DNA from: Nocardia jiangxiensis NBRC 101359
Lineage (GTDB): Bacteria; Actinomycetota; Actinomycetes; Mycobacteriales; Mycobacteriaceae
Direction of reading: 5' to 3'
DNA: 64,000 nucleotides
NCBI RefSeq assembly: GCF_000308615.1
Contig: NZ_BAGB01000076.1
Location: 1 to 64,000 of the forward strand
Part shown: piece after piece, positions 39,979-48,009 of the stretch
How positions within the stretch are numbered: the stretch's first letter is position 1
How the letters are laid out: each line of letters opens with the position of its first letter
Position numbers and translations under genes: made by a program
Notes under the pieces: model-generated
What the model was told of the DNA's origin: nothing
The model's input: only the letters and a program-made list of their open reading frames with translations
Databases searched by the model: none

Positions 39979-40884
39979 CTAGAAATCTCCTTCAGCTACT
40001 TGCGCGCACATCAGGCCCTTGGCCCGCCACATCTCGACGACGGAATTGCGATCGTCGAACACGCCCTGCACCGAATATCTCGGCGAGACGGCTTGTTCGA
40101 ACATCTCGTTCTTGACTACGGCGTCTTTCCGGTAGTCGCCCTCGGCTCGCATCGCCAACAGGTCGGGGGTAATTCCGCACTGTCGCCGCAGCCAGTCCAG
40201 GGTCGTGTTATAACAGACGTCCTCGCGGCCGGACAGAACGACGATCCTGTAGCCAGCATTTCTCAAAGCCAATGCGGTCTGCACTACCGGCCGATGTACC
40301 GCGTCCTCGCCGACTCGGCTGTAGTCGTACGGGTCTCGGTCGGCCATCGTCGCGAGGGTGCCGTCGATGTCGAACACATACGCGGGCGGCAGATCCGGAT
40401 CGGGGGTGTACACCGGGAACTCCGGAGCATCGTCACGTGACGTCACCGGCTGCCAGTGTTCGATCGGGAACTTCTGTGCCATCTTGCGGATCACGTCGTC
40501 GCCGACCGGGTATTCGCCGTTGTACGGGTCTCGGCCGTTGTCTCGTTGCATACACTCTCCGGCCGACACCGGGAAGTCCTTGCATTCGAACTCGACGCCC
40601 AGTTTCTTCGCCAGGTCCGCCCAATCACGCGCCCACCGAAGCCGCAGGTTCGTCGCGTCGATCACGACGTTCGTTCCGGCCCGCAGCAATGCTTCCGCCT
40701 GAGCCTTCTCCGCGATCGTGACGCGCTGCTCCATCTCGAACGGCAACAACCCGATTTTATCGAACAGCATCTGCCGCAGGTCGTCCCGCGAAACTCGCGC
40801 CCACGCGGGCCCTTCGCACAATTGCTTCGCCCAACGCGACTTGCCGCTAGCGGGGTAGCCCCTCGTGATTACAAGCTTTGTCAC
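39979..40884 (-). CDS. pnkP: T4-type polynucleotide kinase/phosphatase
   Basis: 301 aa, the same length as T4 Pnkp. N-terminal kinase: P-loop GYPASGKS (9-16) and VSRDDLRQML with the catalytic aspartate; NVVIDATNL next. C-terminal acyl-phosphatase: FDIDGTLA (Asp172/Asp174) and VVLSGREDV. It phosphorylates 5'-OH ends and removes 3' or 2',3'-cyclic phosphates, preparing broken RNA for ligation. The RNA ligase lies about 1 kb upstream. Starts at GTG overlapping the upstream stop. Confidence 0.93.
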   Translation of the reverse strand: MTKLVITRGYPASGKSRWAKQLCEGPAWARVSRDDLRQMLFDKIGLLPFEMEQRVTIAEKAQAEALLRAGTNVVIDATNLRLRWARDWADLAKKLGVEFECKDFPVSAGECMQRDNGRDPYNGEYPVGDDVIRKMAQKFPIEHWQPVTSRDDAPEFPVYTPDPDLPPAYVFDIDGTLATMADRDPYDYSRVGEDAVHRPVVQTALALRNAGYRIVVLSGREDVCYNTTLDWLRRQCGITPDLLAMRAEGDYRKDAVVKNEMFEQAVSPRYSVQGVFDDRNSVVEMWRAKGLMCAQVAEGDF

Positions 40885-41183
40885 TCTTCGATCCTTATAG
40901 TCGCGAAATCCCTGTCGGTCACATGCGGGCTGTTGATGGGAAGCGCTGCGCTTTTACGGAGGCCGATGCTTCGGGTTTCGTCGTCGTTCACCGCGATCAC
41001 CGCCGTCATAGCCGGATAGACGTCTTTGAATTCGTTGTACACCCGGCAGTCGGCTCCGATCCATACACATCCGTCAAAGTCGACGAACAGGTTGTCTTCG
41101 AGGACATACCCGCTCTCCCCCGCCTCGAGGTCGCGGACCCGTTTCCGCATCATGCCGCGAGGCAATTTGTCGTGGAATTTCAT
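40881..41183 (-). CDS. hypothetical protein
   Basis: 100 aa from the ATG at 41183 (MKFHDKLPRGMMRKRVRDLE). FDGCVWIGADCRVYNEF in the middle; between kinase and ligase genes. Not recognised. Confidence 0.65.
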   Translation of the reverse strand: MKFHDKLPRGMMRKRVRDLEAGESGYVLEDNLFVDFDGCVWIGADCRVYNEFKDVYPAMTAVIAVNDDETRSIGLRKSAALPINSPHVTDRDFATIRIEE

Positions 41184-41446
41184 ATGTCTTTCACATTCCT
41201 GACGCGGTCCGAACTCTTTTCGAGGTAGCCGCAGGTGTCGCAGCGATGCGCAAACATTTCGATGACGTACAAACATTCTTGGCAGATCAGTTTCGGCCGC
41301 CAGCACGGCGCGCAGTGAACTTCCGCGTAGTATTCAGCGGTATTGCAGCATCTCCAGGTCACGTTGTCGTCGGAAGCGCCTACCGCGATCTGGCATACCG
41401 GAGCCCAGTCGACCGCTGCGATGAAGTCGATAGCGGGCGCTGTCAT
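41180..41446 (-). CDS. cysteine-rich protein
   Basis: 88 aa; WRCCNTAEYYAEVHCAPCW and CQECLYVIEMFAHRCDTCG suggest two zinc sites. Not recognised. Confidence 0.65.
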   Translation of the reverse strand: MTAPAIDFIAAVDWAPVCQIAVGASDDNVTWRCCNTAEYYAEVHCAPCWRPKLICQECLYVIEMFAHRCDTCGYLEKSSDRVRNVKDI

Positions 41447-41559
41447 GTCAGATCGAGCCCTCCGCAGTCCGGACAGGCGACCGGTTCACTGAGTTCGATC
41501 AGCTTCCATTCATGGCATTTTTCGCAGAACCACTCCTCGGTCATGAAATCGAACTCCAT
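41443..41559 (-). CDS. 38-residue zinc ribbon
   Basis: MEFDFMTEEWFCEKCHEWKL and CPDCGG form a compact CxxC/CxxC ribbon. The start overlaps the upstream gene end. Confidence 0.6.
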   Translation of the reverse strand: MEFDFMTEEWFCEKCHEWKLIELSEPVACPDCGGLDLT

Positions 41560-41798
41560 TCCGGGGCCAGCAGTAGGTTTTCCCCGCATTCGCATTCTTG
41601 GGTGCGCAGCCCGGTCAGGATGTACAACTCGGTCGGATAGTCGCCGTCTTGAAGAATGACAGCGGTACGTGGGTCGTTGTACGCTTCGATCAGCTGCGGG
41701 TGGGCGTTCAGGGGAAGCTTCGTTTCGGTGGAAATCAGTGCGCAATATGCTTCGGAGCTGAACGGATTTGCTTTCAGGAAATGAACGCCGTACATCAT
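41541..41798 (-). CDS. hypothetical protein next to RNA ligase
   Basis: 85 aa from the ATG at 41798, overlapping the ligase stop (ATGA). ECECGENL near the C-terminus. Not recognised. Confidence 0.65.
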   Translation of the reverse strand: MMYGVHFLKANPFSSEAYCALISTETKLPLNAHPQLIEAYNDPRTAVILQDGDYPTELYILTGLRTQECECGENLLLAPEWSSIS

Positions 41799-42898
41799 TC
41801 TTCTTTCGCGTTGAACAGCCGGGTGTCGCCGCAGGGTTCGAGCTGTTTCCAGATTTCCGCGTCTATCTGCTGCATCGGGAACAGCAGGTTTTTCATCCCG
41901 ACAGGCCGGTCTTTGATTGCGAGGGCGAATTCTTTCTTCGCTTCGCTTCGCGGCAGTCCGGGAGTCCCTGCGATCTCGTCCCGGAAGGCGATCTGCGCGG
42001 CGCGGAGGGTGTCGCTGTAGCGCTGATGCAGGTCTATCCATACGTCGCTGACCCACCCGTGGAATTCGTCCGGCAGCGGGGCAACCAGGGTCTCCAACGG
42101 CTGTCCTGCCGTCGCGTGCTCCCACACCATCTTTTCGGACAAGCCGGTGACGATCCGGTGCAGCCGCAGGTATTCGTCGTACTTGATCTTCACCCGCATA
42201 CCGGAGTCGAGGAACCGGATCACGAAACCTTCGGCGTTGTCTCGCGCCTCCGGGTCGTCGATGACGTCTTGCAGCGTCCGATACTCGGTGAAGACCTTCA
42301 CCCTGCCGCCAGGCCAGTCGATCTCGCTCGCTGGAATGAACCGGCCGGTGGAGATCTCGATAGCGCCAAGCAGGACCAGGTCGTTGTAGTTGTAGTCGAC
42401 AACGATCCGGTTGGCGGCGTAGATGATCTCGAACAAGTAGGTCAGTGCCGGATCGGGCTGGAAATACGGCGCGTAGTTAAACAGGTAGAAAGTGTTCGCC
42501 CACGCGGCCTGGTCCGACTTGAACGAGCCTTTCGTCGCGATACGCAAATCCGAGCCTCGACCGCCGCGTCCGACCGGGTAGCTGATGCCTAGGCTGCCGT
42601 CGAGCTTGTCGGTTACCTCTACCGGCGCGTCGAAGTCGAGTATCGGCATGCCGGGCCGGAGGTGTTCGCTGTCGTTGAAGAACTTCGGGAACGGCCGCGC
42701 CAGTATCGTTCCGGTGTGGTCGGCAATCAATCCTCGGCACCGCATCGTCGCGTCGTTCCACATCCGGTCGTATTGCGCGTGCTCGGTATAGCAGTAGATC
42801 GAGTACGAATGGAAGGGATGATTCTGGAAGCGGATATATTTTCGTTCGATCATGTCGGCGAGCAGATCTTCGTCCATCAGATCGGAAATGTAGGTCAT
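41795..42898 (-). CDS. T4 Rnl1-type RNA ligase
   Basis: 367 aa from the ATG at 42898 (MTYISDLMDEDLLADMIE). Nucleotidyltransferase motif I is TDKLDGSLG, with the adenylated Lys98 (Lys99 in T4 Rnl1); motif IIIa YLFEIIYAAN; motif IV AEGFVIRF; motif V VKIKYDEYLRLH. The C-terminal helical domain is of Rnl1 type, which in T4 gives specificity for tRNA cut in the anticodon loop. It works with the kinase/phosphatase downstream. Confidence 0.92.
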   Translation of the reverse strand: MTYISDLMDEDLLADMIERKYIRFQNHPFHSYSIYCYTEHAQYDRMWNDATMRCRGLIADHTGTILARPFPKFFNDSEHLRPGMPILDFDAPVEVTDKLDGSLGISYPVGRGGRGSDLRIATKGSFKSDQAAWANTFYLFNYAPYFQPDPALTYLFEIIYAANRIVVDYNYNDLVLLGAIEISTGRFIPASEIDWPGGRVKVFTEYRTLQDVIDDPEARDNAEGFVIRFLDSGMRVKIKYDEYLRLHRIVTGLSEKMVWEHATAGQPLETLVAPLPDEFHGWVSDVWIDLHQRYSDTLRAAQIAFRDEIAGTPGLPRSEAKKEFALAIKDRPVGMKNLLFPMQQIDAEIWKQLEPCGDTRLFNAKEE

Positions 42899-43104
42899 GT
42901 CAGGTCGATTTCTCTTTCGATGGCCCGCAGCCCGTGCTTGACGAACGCTTTGATTGCCAAGTCGGCCGCGATGCAGTAATGATCGATCGCGTCTATGTCG
43001 TCGAGGTCGTCCCACGCGGGCCATTCAGGGCGGGCAACCCGCAGCCGTTCGTACATCGCTTGCGCGGCGGCGACGACTGCGGGATTCCAATCGCTGGCGT
43101 ACAT
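42895..43104 (-). CDS. small helical hypothetical protein
   Basis: 69 aa; NPAVVAAAQAMYERLRVARP and a C-terminal helix. Immediately before the ligase in the operon. A similar phage family starts with WNPxVVxAA. Function unknown. Confidence 0.65.
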   Translation of the reverse strand: MYASDWNPAVVAAAQAMYERLRVARPEWPAWDDLDDIDAIDHYCIAADLAIKAFVKHGLRAIEREIDLT

Positions 43105-43274
43105 CAATCCAGGTGCTTCGCTGCGTCTTTGATGTCGTCGACGAGCAGCTTGTAATGCAGTTCCCGCGACGGCGTTACGCCTGGGTTGCCGGGATTGAGG
43201 TCTTCGATCATTCGCGCCGCGACCAGGTTGAGCGCACTCAGGATGACTTGTTCGACGTGCTCGTTGAGGATCAT
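43104..43274 (-). CDS. 56-residue hypothetical protein
   Basis: From the ATG at 43274: MILNEHVEQVILSALNLVAA, helical, ending LLVDDIKDAAKHLD. The longer frame upstream overlaps the membrane protein gene and is not favoured. Confidence 0.6.
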   Translation of the reverse strand: MILNEHVEQVILSALNLVAARMIEDLNPGNPGVTPSRELHYKLLVDDIKDAAKHLD

Positions 43275-43462
43275 CGCTTGCGGGTCTTCGTTTTGCCGAT
43301 GGCGTGCGCTGTGATCACACCGGAGGTGACCATGAGCATGTAACCTGCGCCGAAGCAAGCCGGAATCCACAACGGAGCGGTCACCCACCACCACGACCAC
43401 GCCACGATATGCAGCAGTTTCAGGACAAGAAAGATAACAAACAGAACGGAGAAGAGACTCAT
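43271..43462 (-). CDS. two-span membrane protein (Fragile-X-F-like)
   Basis: 63 aa; FSVLFVIFLVLKLLHIVAW and WWWVTAPLWIPACFGAGY. The WWWVT.PLWIP block is typical of small phage proteins labelled transmembrane Fragile-X-F. Role unknown. Confidence 0.68.
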   Translation of the reverse strand: MSLFSVLFVIFLVLKLLHIVAWSWWWVTAPLWIPACFGAGYMLMVTSGVITAHAIGKTKTRKR

Positions 43463-43632
43463 TGAATTCCTTTTGTGAAATACCATTTAATCGATGCCGA
43501 CTCACCGGTCAGCGCGTACATCATCAGCCATTCCGGCGCGGCCATTTTTCGAGGCTTTGTCCGGCCGTCGATTCGTCGTTTAGCGCGCCACTTCGATTTT
43601 CTGCGGCCCGCTGCGCCGCTGCCATTCGACAT
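43459..43632 (-). CDS. 57-residue basic protein
   Basis: A basic N-half (RRKSKWRAKRRIDGRTKPRK) then APEWLMMYALTGESASIKWY. Start overlaps the upstream TAA, stop overlaps the next ATG. Not recognised. Confidence 0.55.
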   Translation of the reverse strand: MSNGSGAAGRRKSKWRAKRRIDGRTKPRKMAAPEWLMMYALTGESASIKWYFTKGIQ

Positions 43633-44018
43633 TACGGATGCTGAATACTCGGGATGATAGTTTCCGGCTTGAAGATGACGGTGTAATGGTTCGGCGAAAC
43701 GTTCGCGCCTTCGAGCTGTTCGACGAAATACGTGACGTTGTCCGACAGTCCGAGGTAATGCTTCTTGTACTCAGCCGAGCCGGTCTTGCAGGTGACTGCC
43801 AGCTTTTTCGCGTCGGAAGTATCGATCGAGCAGTACCCTTCGATGGACAGCAGATACTTATCGGTGATCCCGTTGAAAAACACGATGCGACGCTCGATTT
43901 TGAACTGGTCGCTGTCCTTGGAGATATTCTGCGAGACAACATTCGCGTCCGACGAACATCCCGCGAGCGCGACAACTCCCGCCAGCGCAGCCGCGCCAGC
44001 GATGATCTTCTTGTTCAT
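43632..44018 (-). CDS. beta-sandwich lipoprotein of actinophage type
   Basis: 128 aa from the ATG at 44018. Signal peptide MNKKIIAGAAALAGVVALAG with lipobox cysteine. Mature part carries FKIERRIVFFNGITDKYLLS, IEGYCSID and EYKKHYLGLSDNVTYFVEQL, a pattern widespread in siphophages of actinobacteria. Displayed outside the host membrane; a superinfection or envelope role is suspected, not shown. Confidence 0.78.
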   Translation of the reverse strand: MNKKIIAGAAALAGVVALAGCSSDANVVSQNISKDSDQFKIERRIVFFNGITDKYLLSIEGYCSIDTSDAKKLAVTCKTGSAEYKKHYLGLSDNVTYFVEQLEGANVSPNHYTVIFKPETIIPSIQHP

Positions 44019-44026
44019 TTCTGCCT

Positions 44027-44701
44027 TCAGGTTGTGATCAATTGCATGATTTGTGCGTAGTTCAGCTTTTCCGGCATGCACCCGCCGTCCGCCGCGACGA
44101 AGCATCCGTTTTTCGCCGACAGCGGCAGATCCGCCCAGTTGACGCTTTTCGTCATCAGCATGTCGTGGATGTCTTTGCGGCCTTTGCCGTGCAGTTCGCG
44201 GTCCGAAAAGTGTGTCCGTGCCAGCATCTGCAAGGAATTGCGTTCCCAGTCCTGCTGCCGCCAGACGAACACGTTCGGAGCGTCGGATTCCGGCACGGTG
44301 AATGCCCTGGCGTCGAACATCGCGGACAGGTCGCCTTCCACGAACAATCTGTTGAAGTGCATCGTGAAAGCCGACGCAGTAATCGACACCAATTTGCTCA
44401 GGTCGTTGTCGAACCACGGCTGTGATTGATGGCTGTCGGTGTCGGTGATAAGGAATGTCGCTTCATCGGATTGGGTGTACGCGAGCTTGAATCCCTGCAT
44501 TTCCTTCGCGGTATGGATCACCGCCGACAACATCGCGCTCATCAAGTCGTAGTCGAACGGTTTATCACATCTGAGCCGCCGGGTGTAGGTGTGGAATGCC
44601 TTGCCGTCGACGCGGATCACGACATGCGAGTTCGGCTGCAGGTGGTGGTGCGTCGCCCGCTCGTAAAGTTTGATTCTGGTAGCGAGGTCGCCGGACTTCA
44701 T
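44027..44701 (-). CDS. Thg1-like 3'-5' RNA polymerase
   Basis: 224 aa. The palm motifs are HVVIRVDGKAFHTYTRRL (metal ligand Asp32) and LAYTQSDEATFLITD (Asp79, Glu80), characteristic of tRNA-His guanylyltransferase and Thg1-like proteins. Thg1-like proteins add nucleotides to the 5' end, restoring truncated tRNAs. Within an element that also carries kinase, ligase and Ro60, 5'-end repair of tRNA (or Y RNA) is a reasonable inference. Confidence 0.92.
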   Translation of the reverse strand: MKSGDLATRIKLYERATHHHLQPNSHVVIRVDGKAFHTYTRRLRCDKPFDYDLMSAMLSAVIHTAKEMQGFKLAYTQSDEATFLITDTDSHQSQPWFDNDLSKLVSITASAFTMHFNRLFVEGDLSAMFDARAFTVPESDAPNVFVWRQQDWERNSLQMLARTHFSDRELHGKGRKDIHDMLMTKSVNWADLPLSAKNGCFVAADGGCMPEKLNYAQIMQLITT

Positions 44702-44725
44702 TGTTGTTCCGTTCGCGGTAGTAAG

Positions 44726-45460
44726 TCACCGAAGTGGTTTGGCGGAAGGATGCACTTCAGGCTGCCCTTCGTATTCGTGCAGTGCATCGGGCTCCCATCC
44801 CGTTTCCGTTTCTTGTAGGTGAAAGCCCCAGTCGTATACCGTCGCCTCGTCCTGGTTCCTGTATCCGCGAGCAATCCAGTCCAGTGCGGCGAATTTCGAT
44901 AGACCGAGCATCGTCCGCGCGAATTTGTAGTCGTATTCGGCGTCGGCGCGATCGTTGGTGCTGTCGGCGATTCCGGCCGCTGCTTTCTTGTCGCGGTCGC
45001 GTTGTTTGGCTTCGGCGGTGTTGCAGTCCTTGCATTTGTTTCGCGGGTTCCCGGAGGCGGCTTTCGCGAACCTGTCCAGGGCCTGCCAGCGTTTGCAGGT
45101 GTTGCATTGCTTGTAGTCCGGCGACTTGACTCGCTGGCGATGACCTTTGTTGCCCGCGTTGTGGCACGGAATGCATACCGATCGCCGCACCTGCCGGGAT
45201 TTGGTTTTGTCGACGACGTAGAACGAATCGGTCGGCAGGGTTTTCTCACACTTCCGGCACAGTTTTTCGGCAAGGACCGGCTTCGGTTGCTTTGAAGGCT
45301 TGGCGGTCTTTTGCTCGGCGTAGCGATTGCTGCGGTATTGAGATTCACAGTTCCTGCAGTGCGACTTCAGATATTTACGCCCGCTGGGTTGTGTGCGCCA
45401 CCCGAATTTATCTACCGGAAGTATCCGCTTGCATCGCGTGCATTCTTTTTCATCGGCCAT
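44726..45460 (-). CDS. protein with three zinc-ribbon repeats
   Basis: 244 aa. Three units of the form C-x2-C...LP...F...C-x2-C begin at CTRCKRILPVDKFG, CRKCEKTLPTDSFY and CNTCKRWQALDRFA. A helical C-terminal domain follows. Similar repeat proteins accompany HNH nucleases in phages. Probably nucleic-acid binding. Confidence 0.75.
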   Translation of the reverse strand: MADEKECTRCKRILPVDKFGWRTQPSGRKYLKSHCRNCESQYRSNRYAEQKTAKPSKQPKPVLAEKLCRKCEKTLPTDSFYVVDKTKSRQVRRSVCIPCHNAGNKGHRQRVKSPDYKQCNTCKRWQALDRFAKAASGNPRNKCKDCNTAEAKQRDRDKKAAAGIADSTNDRADAEYDYKFARTMLGLSKFAALDWIARGYRNQDEATVYDWGFHLQETETGWEPDALHEYEGQPEVHPSAKPLR

Positions 45461-45815
45461 TCCTCTTCTCCGTCATTATCCAGGAGTACAGCGCAGCTGC
45501 CGCTTTCTCGCAGTGCTCGTAGTGTTCGTCCGGCATCCACGCGCCGATTTCCTTGATCCGCTTGTTCAGCTCGGTCAGCCGGTTCTCCCGCTCCGCCAGC
45601 TGGCGCAGTGCTGTCCATCCATCGCTGGACTCGGCCGACCTTTGCCTCAGCAGCATCCGCCCGAGCAGCGCGTCGCGAAGATCTCGCTTCTGTCCGCTCA
45701 TCCGGATATCCGGCGGTAGTGCCATCTCCCGGATCCGCATAGCTTCTCGCGCCTGCCAGCCGGAGGTAGGAGTGGTCGCAGCAGCCAGCAGAGCGTTCAT
45801 CCAATCCGGCTGCAA
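45450..45815 (-). CDS. helical hypothetical protein
   Basis: 121 aa from a TTG that directly follows the upstream TAG; an ATG at 45800 is the alternative. Coiled-coil middle (LAERENRLTELNKRIKEIG). Not recognised. Confidence 0.65.
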   Translation of the reverse strand: MQPDWMNALLAAATTPTSGWQAREAMRIREMALPPDIRMSGQKRDLRDALLGRMLLRQRSAESSDGWTALRQLAERENRLTELNKRIKEIGAWMPDEHYEHCEKAAAALYSWIMTEKRNGR

Positions 45816-45908
45816 CTACAGGCTCCAGTGGATGACCAGCGGAATCGTCTGCGCGTGCGGCAGGATCTTGATCGGGTGGAACAGAAAGGGGAACCAAAAA
45901 TGCAGCAT
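45816..45908 (-). CDS. 30-residue hydrophobic peptide
   Basis: MLHFWFPFLFHPIKILPHAQ after AAAGGAG. Aromatic membrane-active-looking peptide. Low certainty because of size. Confidence 0.5.
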   Translation of the reverse strand: MLHFWFPFLFHPIKILPHAQTIPLVIHWSL

Positions 45909-45918
45909 TGCTGCTCCT

Positions 45919-46131
45919 TTACAATTCGAGAAGTTCGTCGGAATACATCTGCCGGAGGATCTTGATTTCGCTATCGACCCTGGCGAGAACCCGGTCTGAA
46001 TCATGTTCCGAGAGGTTGCCGCCGTATTCTTCGTTGGCTTCGAATCGGATCTCGCTGCCGGTCAATTCCGGGAAGGAGACGAGCCGGTACATCACTTTCA
46101 GTGCCAGCCGCAGGATTTCGTTGTCTTCCAT
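45919..46131 (-). CDS. small acidic helical protein
   Basis: 70 aa; NEILRLALKVMYRLVSFPEL and RQMYSDELLEL. Not recognised. Confidence 0.62.
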   Translation of the reverse strand: MEDNEILRLALKVMYRLVSFPELTGSEIRFEANEEYGGNLSEHDSDRVLARVDSEIKILRQMYSDELLEL

Positions 46132-46322
46132 TACGCGTCTCCTGTGTATCGCATCGTCATCCCGACCAGCTGCAGCGCTTGTTCCTCGTCGAACCCGGCG
46201 AATATCAGCGCTCGGTAGAGGTTGCGGGAAGCTCCGGCGATGTGGTGCGGCATGTCCAGCTCGGTTTCATCTCCGAGCTTCGGCAGTTCCAGCGGGTCGA
46301 GGCCGAATTCGTCAGAAGTCAT
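46131..46322 (-). CDS. small hypothetical protein
   Basis: 63 aa from the ATG at 46322 (MTSDEFGLDPLELPKLGDE). ALIFAGFDEEQALQLVGMTM in the C-half is a helix typical of tiny phage proteins. Confidence 0.62.
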   Translation of the reverse strand: MTSDEFGLDPLELPKLGDETELDMPHHIAGASRNLYRALIFAGFDEEQALQLVGMTMRYTGDA

Positions 46323-46590
46323 CGTCGTCCTGTGCCTGGCCTTCGTTGATCTCGCCGTAGGAGATGACCATTCCCGGCAGCAGATCCCCCGCCAGCACCT
46401 GCCGCAGCTCGTTCGCCATTCCGGCATTGTTCGGTGCGACTACCGCTTCGATCGCGATCCACAACCGCTCCAGCGCCGCGCCGCGATGATCCGCCAACTC
46501 TTGGTACTGAATGGCGACGTCTTGGCACATCAGCGCCGTTTTATGCCACTGTTTCGCTATTTTCTGCCAGTCGCTCTTGCTTCGGCTCAC
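46312..46590 (-). CDS. helical hypothetical protein with long overlap
   Basis: 92 aa from a GTG at 46590. AAGGAGACCG before it decides the start although it overlaps the upstream gene by 50 bases. WQKIAKQWHKTALMCQDVAI. Not recognised. Confidence 0.6.
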   Translation of the reverse strand: MSRSKSDWQKIAKQWHKTALMCQDVAIQYQELADHRGAALERLWIAIEAVVAPNNAGMANELRQVLAGDLLPGMVISYGEINEGQAQDDDDF

Positions 46591-46879
46591 CGGTCTCCTT
46601 CTCGTCGTACATCCACTCCAGCGCTTCATCGAAGTCGTCGAACTCGCGCAGCATCGGCCATTCCGGGTCGCAGATGTCGCGAAACTTCCACCCAACGCGC
46701 AGAGTGGAACTGACGCCATGTCCCCACGTATCCGCTTCGATGAAGATCGCCGACCCATTCGAGGTGCGGATCACTTGATAGTGGTCGGTGTCTTTGATTC
46801 GATGCGCCAGCCGGACGAGGACGTACGCCACCCAGTATCGAAAACCGAATTCCTTCATGACCCAGATTTCATGACTCAC
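46541..46879 (-). CDS. hypothetical protein
   Basis: 112 aa; beta-rich middle and FDDFDEALEWMYDEKETG, a segment frequent in phage proteins. Not recognised. Confidence 0.66.
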   Translation of the reverse strand: MSHEIWVMKEFGFRYWVAYVLVRLAHRIKDTDHYQVIRTSNGSAIFIEADTWGHGVSSTLRVGWKFRDICDPEWPMLREFDDFDEALEWMYDEKETGEPKQERLAENSETVA

Positions 46880-47103
46880 TACAGCCCTGATTCTTTCGCG
46901 ACCAGCATGCCGAAGTAGTCGATGTATTGCTCCGTCACCGGCAGCTGCGCTTTGAAACTCGCCAACGCCGCGTCGATGACTTCTTCGGGATAATCCCCTC
47001 CGAGGCGGCCGAGTTCCTTCTTGAATTGCAGGGATTCGATGACATTGCCGATTTCTTCTTTTACCAGCTGAAGCGCGGCGAGCATCATTTCGTTATTCGT
47101 CAT
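46879..47103 (-). CDS. small helical protein
   Basis: 74 aa; MTNNEMMLAALQLVKEEIGN, amphipathic helices throughout. Not recognised. Confidence 0.63.
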   Translation of the reverse strand: MTNNEMMLAALQLVKEEIGNVIESLQFKKELGRLGGDYPEEVIDAALASFKAQLPVTEQYIDYFGMLVAKESGL

Positions 47104-47252
47104 TGGTATCTACTCCATGCCTGCGTGTCGATACACGTCTTCGCGTATGGGAGCTGCATTCCCCTCGCGATGACATGCAGCTCCCATAAATCGAAGAACA
47201 ATCCCGCTTCAGCGGCGTACATCTCCAGCTCGGCCACGTCATTCAGGTTCAT
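47100..47252 (-). CDS. 50-residue hypothetical protein
   Basis: MNLNDVAELEMYAAEAGLFF start, single central helix. Stop overlaps the next ATG. Confidence 0.57.
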   Translation of the reverse strand: MNLNDVAELEMYAAEAGLFFDLWELHVIARGMQLPYAKTCIDTQAWSRYQ

Positions 47253-47478
47253 CGTCTTCGCCGCATCTCGGCATGTGCTGCGTGGGAATCAGCTCCCATA
47301 CGCCGTCCACCGACCACCAGCAGCACATCCGCCCGCCGTCGCTGCGTTCCCAGTCGAGGTCTTTGTTGCCGAGGCAGGCGTTGACGTAGCCCATTCCCGC
47401 GCCGATCCACGCGAAGCTGCCGACGATCTCGCTGTCCCGCAGCAGGATCCAGTAATACTTACGGCCGTTTTTGATCAC
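47239..47478 (-). CDS. hypothetical protein
   Basis: 79 aa from GTG; MIKNGRKYYWILLRDSEIVG and a WERSDGGRMCCWWSVDG block. Not recognised. Confidence 0.62.
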   Translation of the reverse strand: MIKNGRKYYWILLRDSEIVGSFAWIGAGMGYVNACLGNKDLDWERSDGGRMCCWWSVDGVWELIPTQHMPRCGEDDEPE

Positions 47479-47499
47479 TCAATCAACTCCCAGCGGTGT

Positions 47500-47820
47500 T
47501 CACTCGCCTGCGCGCCATTTTTTCCACTCGAACACTTCCGCGACGACCCAGGCGGTGTATCCGATCCCCGTAGCCGTCCACCACACCGCACCGTGGCTAC
47601 AGATCTGGAACGCGTACGTCGCGGCGAGAATGAACATCGCGATCGACCAGAAACCGAGGAACACCCGACCCGCGATTCCGAGGAGTACCACCATGGTCAC
47701 GATCGCCCATTCGACCGGCGCGACAGTCCCGAACAGCCACTGCGAGAGCCAGCACAACGCGGTGTACACCAGCAGGAATCCGCCAGCCCATGCCAGCCAG
47801 GATGTAACTTTACGAATCAC
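47500..47820 (-). CDS. multi-span membrane protein
   Basis: 106 aa from GTG. Three to four hydrophobic helices (LAWAGGFLLVYTALCWLS, WAIVTMVVLLGIAGRVFL, IAMFILAATYAFQI) and a charged C-terminus EWKKWRAGE. A holin-like role cannot be excluded, but nothing else of a lysis cassette is near. Confidence 0.68.
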   Translation of the reverse strand: MIRKVTSWLAWAGGFLLVYTALCWLSQWLFGTVAPVEWAIVTMVVLLGIAGRVFLGFWSIAMFILAATYAFQICSHGAVWWTATGIGYTAWVVAEVFEWKKWRAGE

Positions 47821-48001
47821 GATTGGTGCTCCTCAATTTCGCTACCTCTACGAGGATTTTCACTACGATCTCCTCGGCCTTCTCCCGCGCGTACAACAGT
47901 TGCTTGCCGTCGACTTCGATGACGATCACGTTCTTCGCCGGTATGATGTAGATATCCATATCCGGGTTGTCGTATTGGAAAATAAGGTCACTGTGCATCA
48001 T
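47810..48001 (-). CDS. small hypothetical protein
   Basis: 63 aa starting at either of two adjacent ATGs. DMDIYIIPAKNVIVIEVDGK then a helix. Not recognised. Confidence 0.6.
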   Translation of the reverse strand: MMHSDLIFQYDNPDMDIYIIPAKNVIVIEVDGKQLLYAREKAEEIVVKILVEVAKLRSTNRDS

Positions 48002-48009
48002 CGCGGTAC

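Noticed and set aside
47500..47820. Holin gene
   Set aside because: Multi-span membrane protein, but no endolysin or other lysis gene nearby and many similar small membrane proteins occur throughout the operon.
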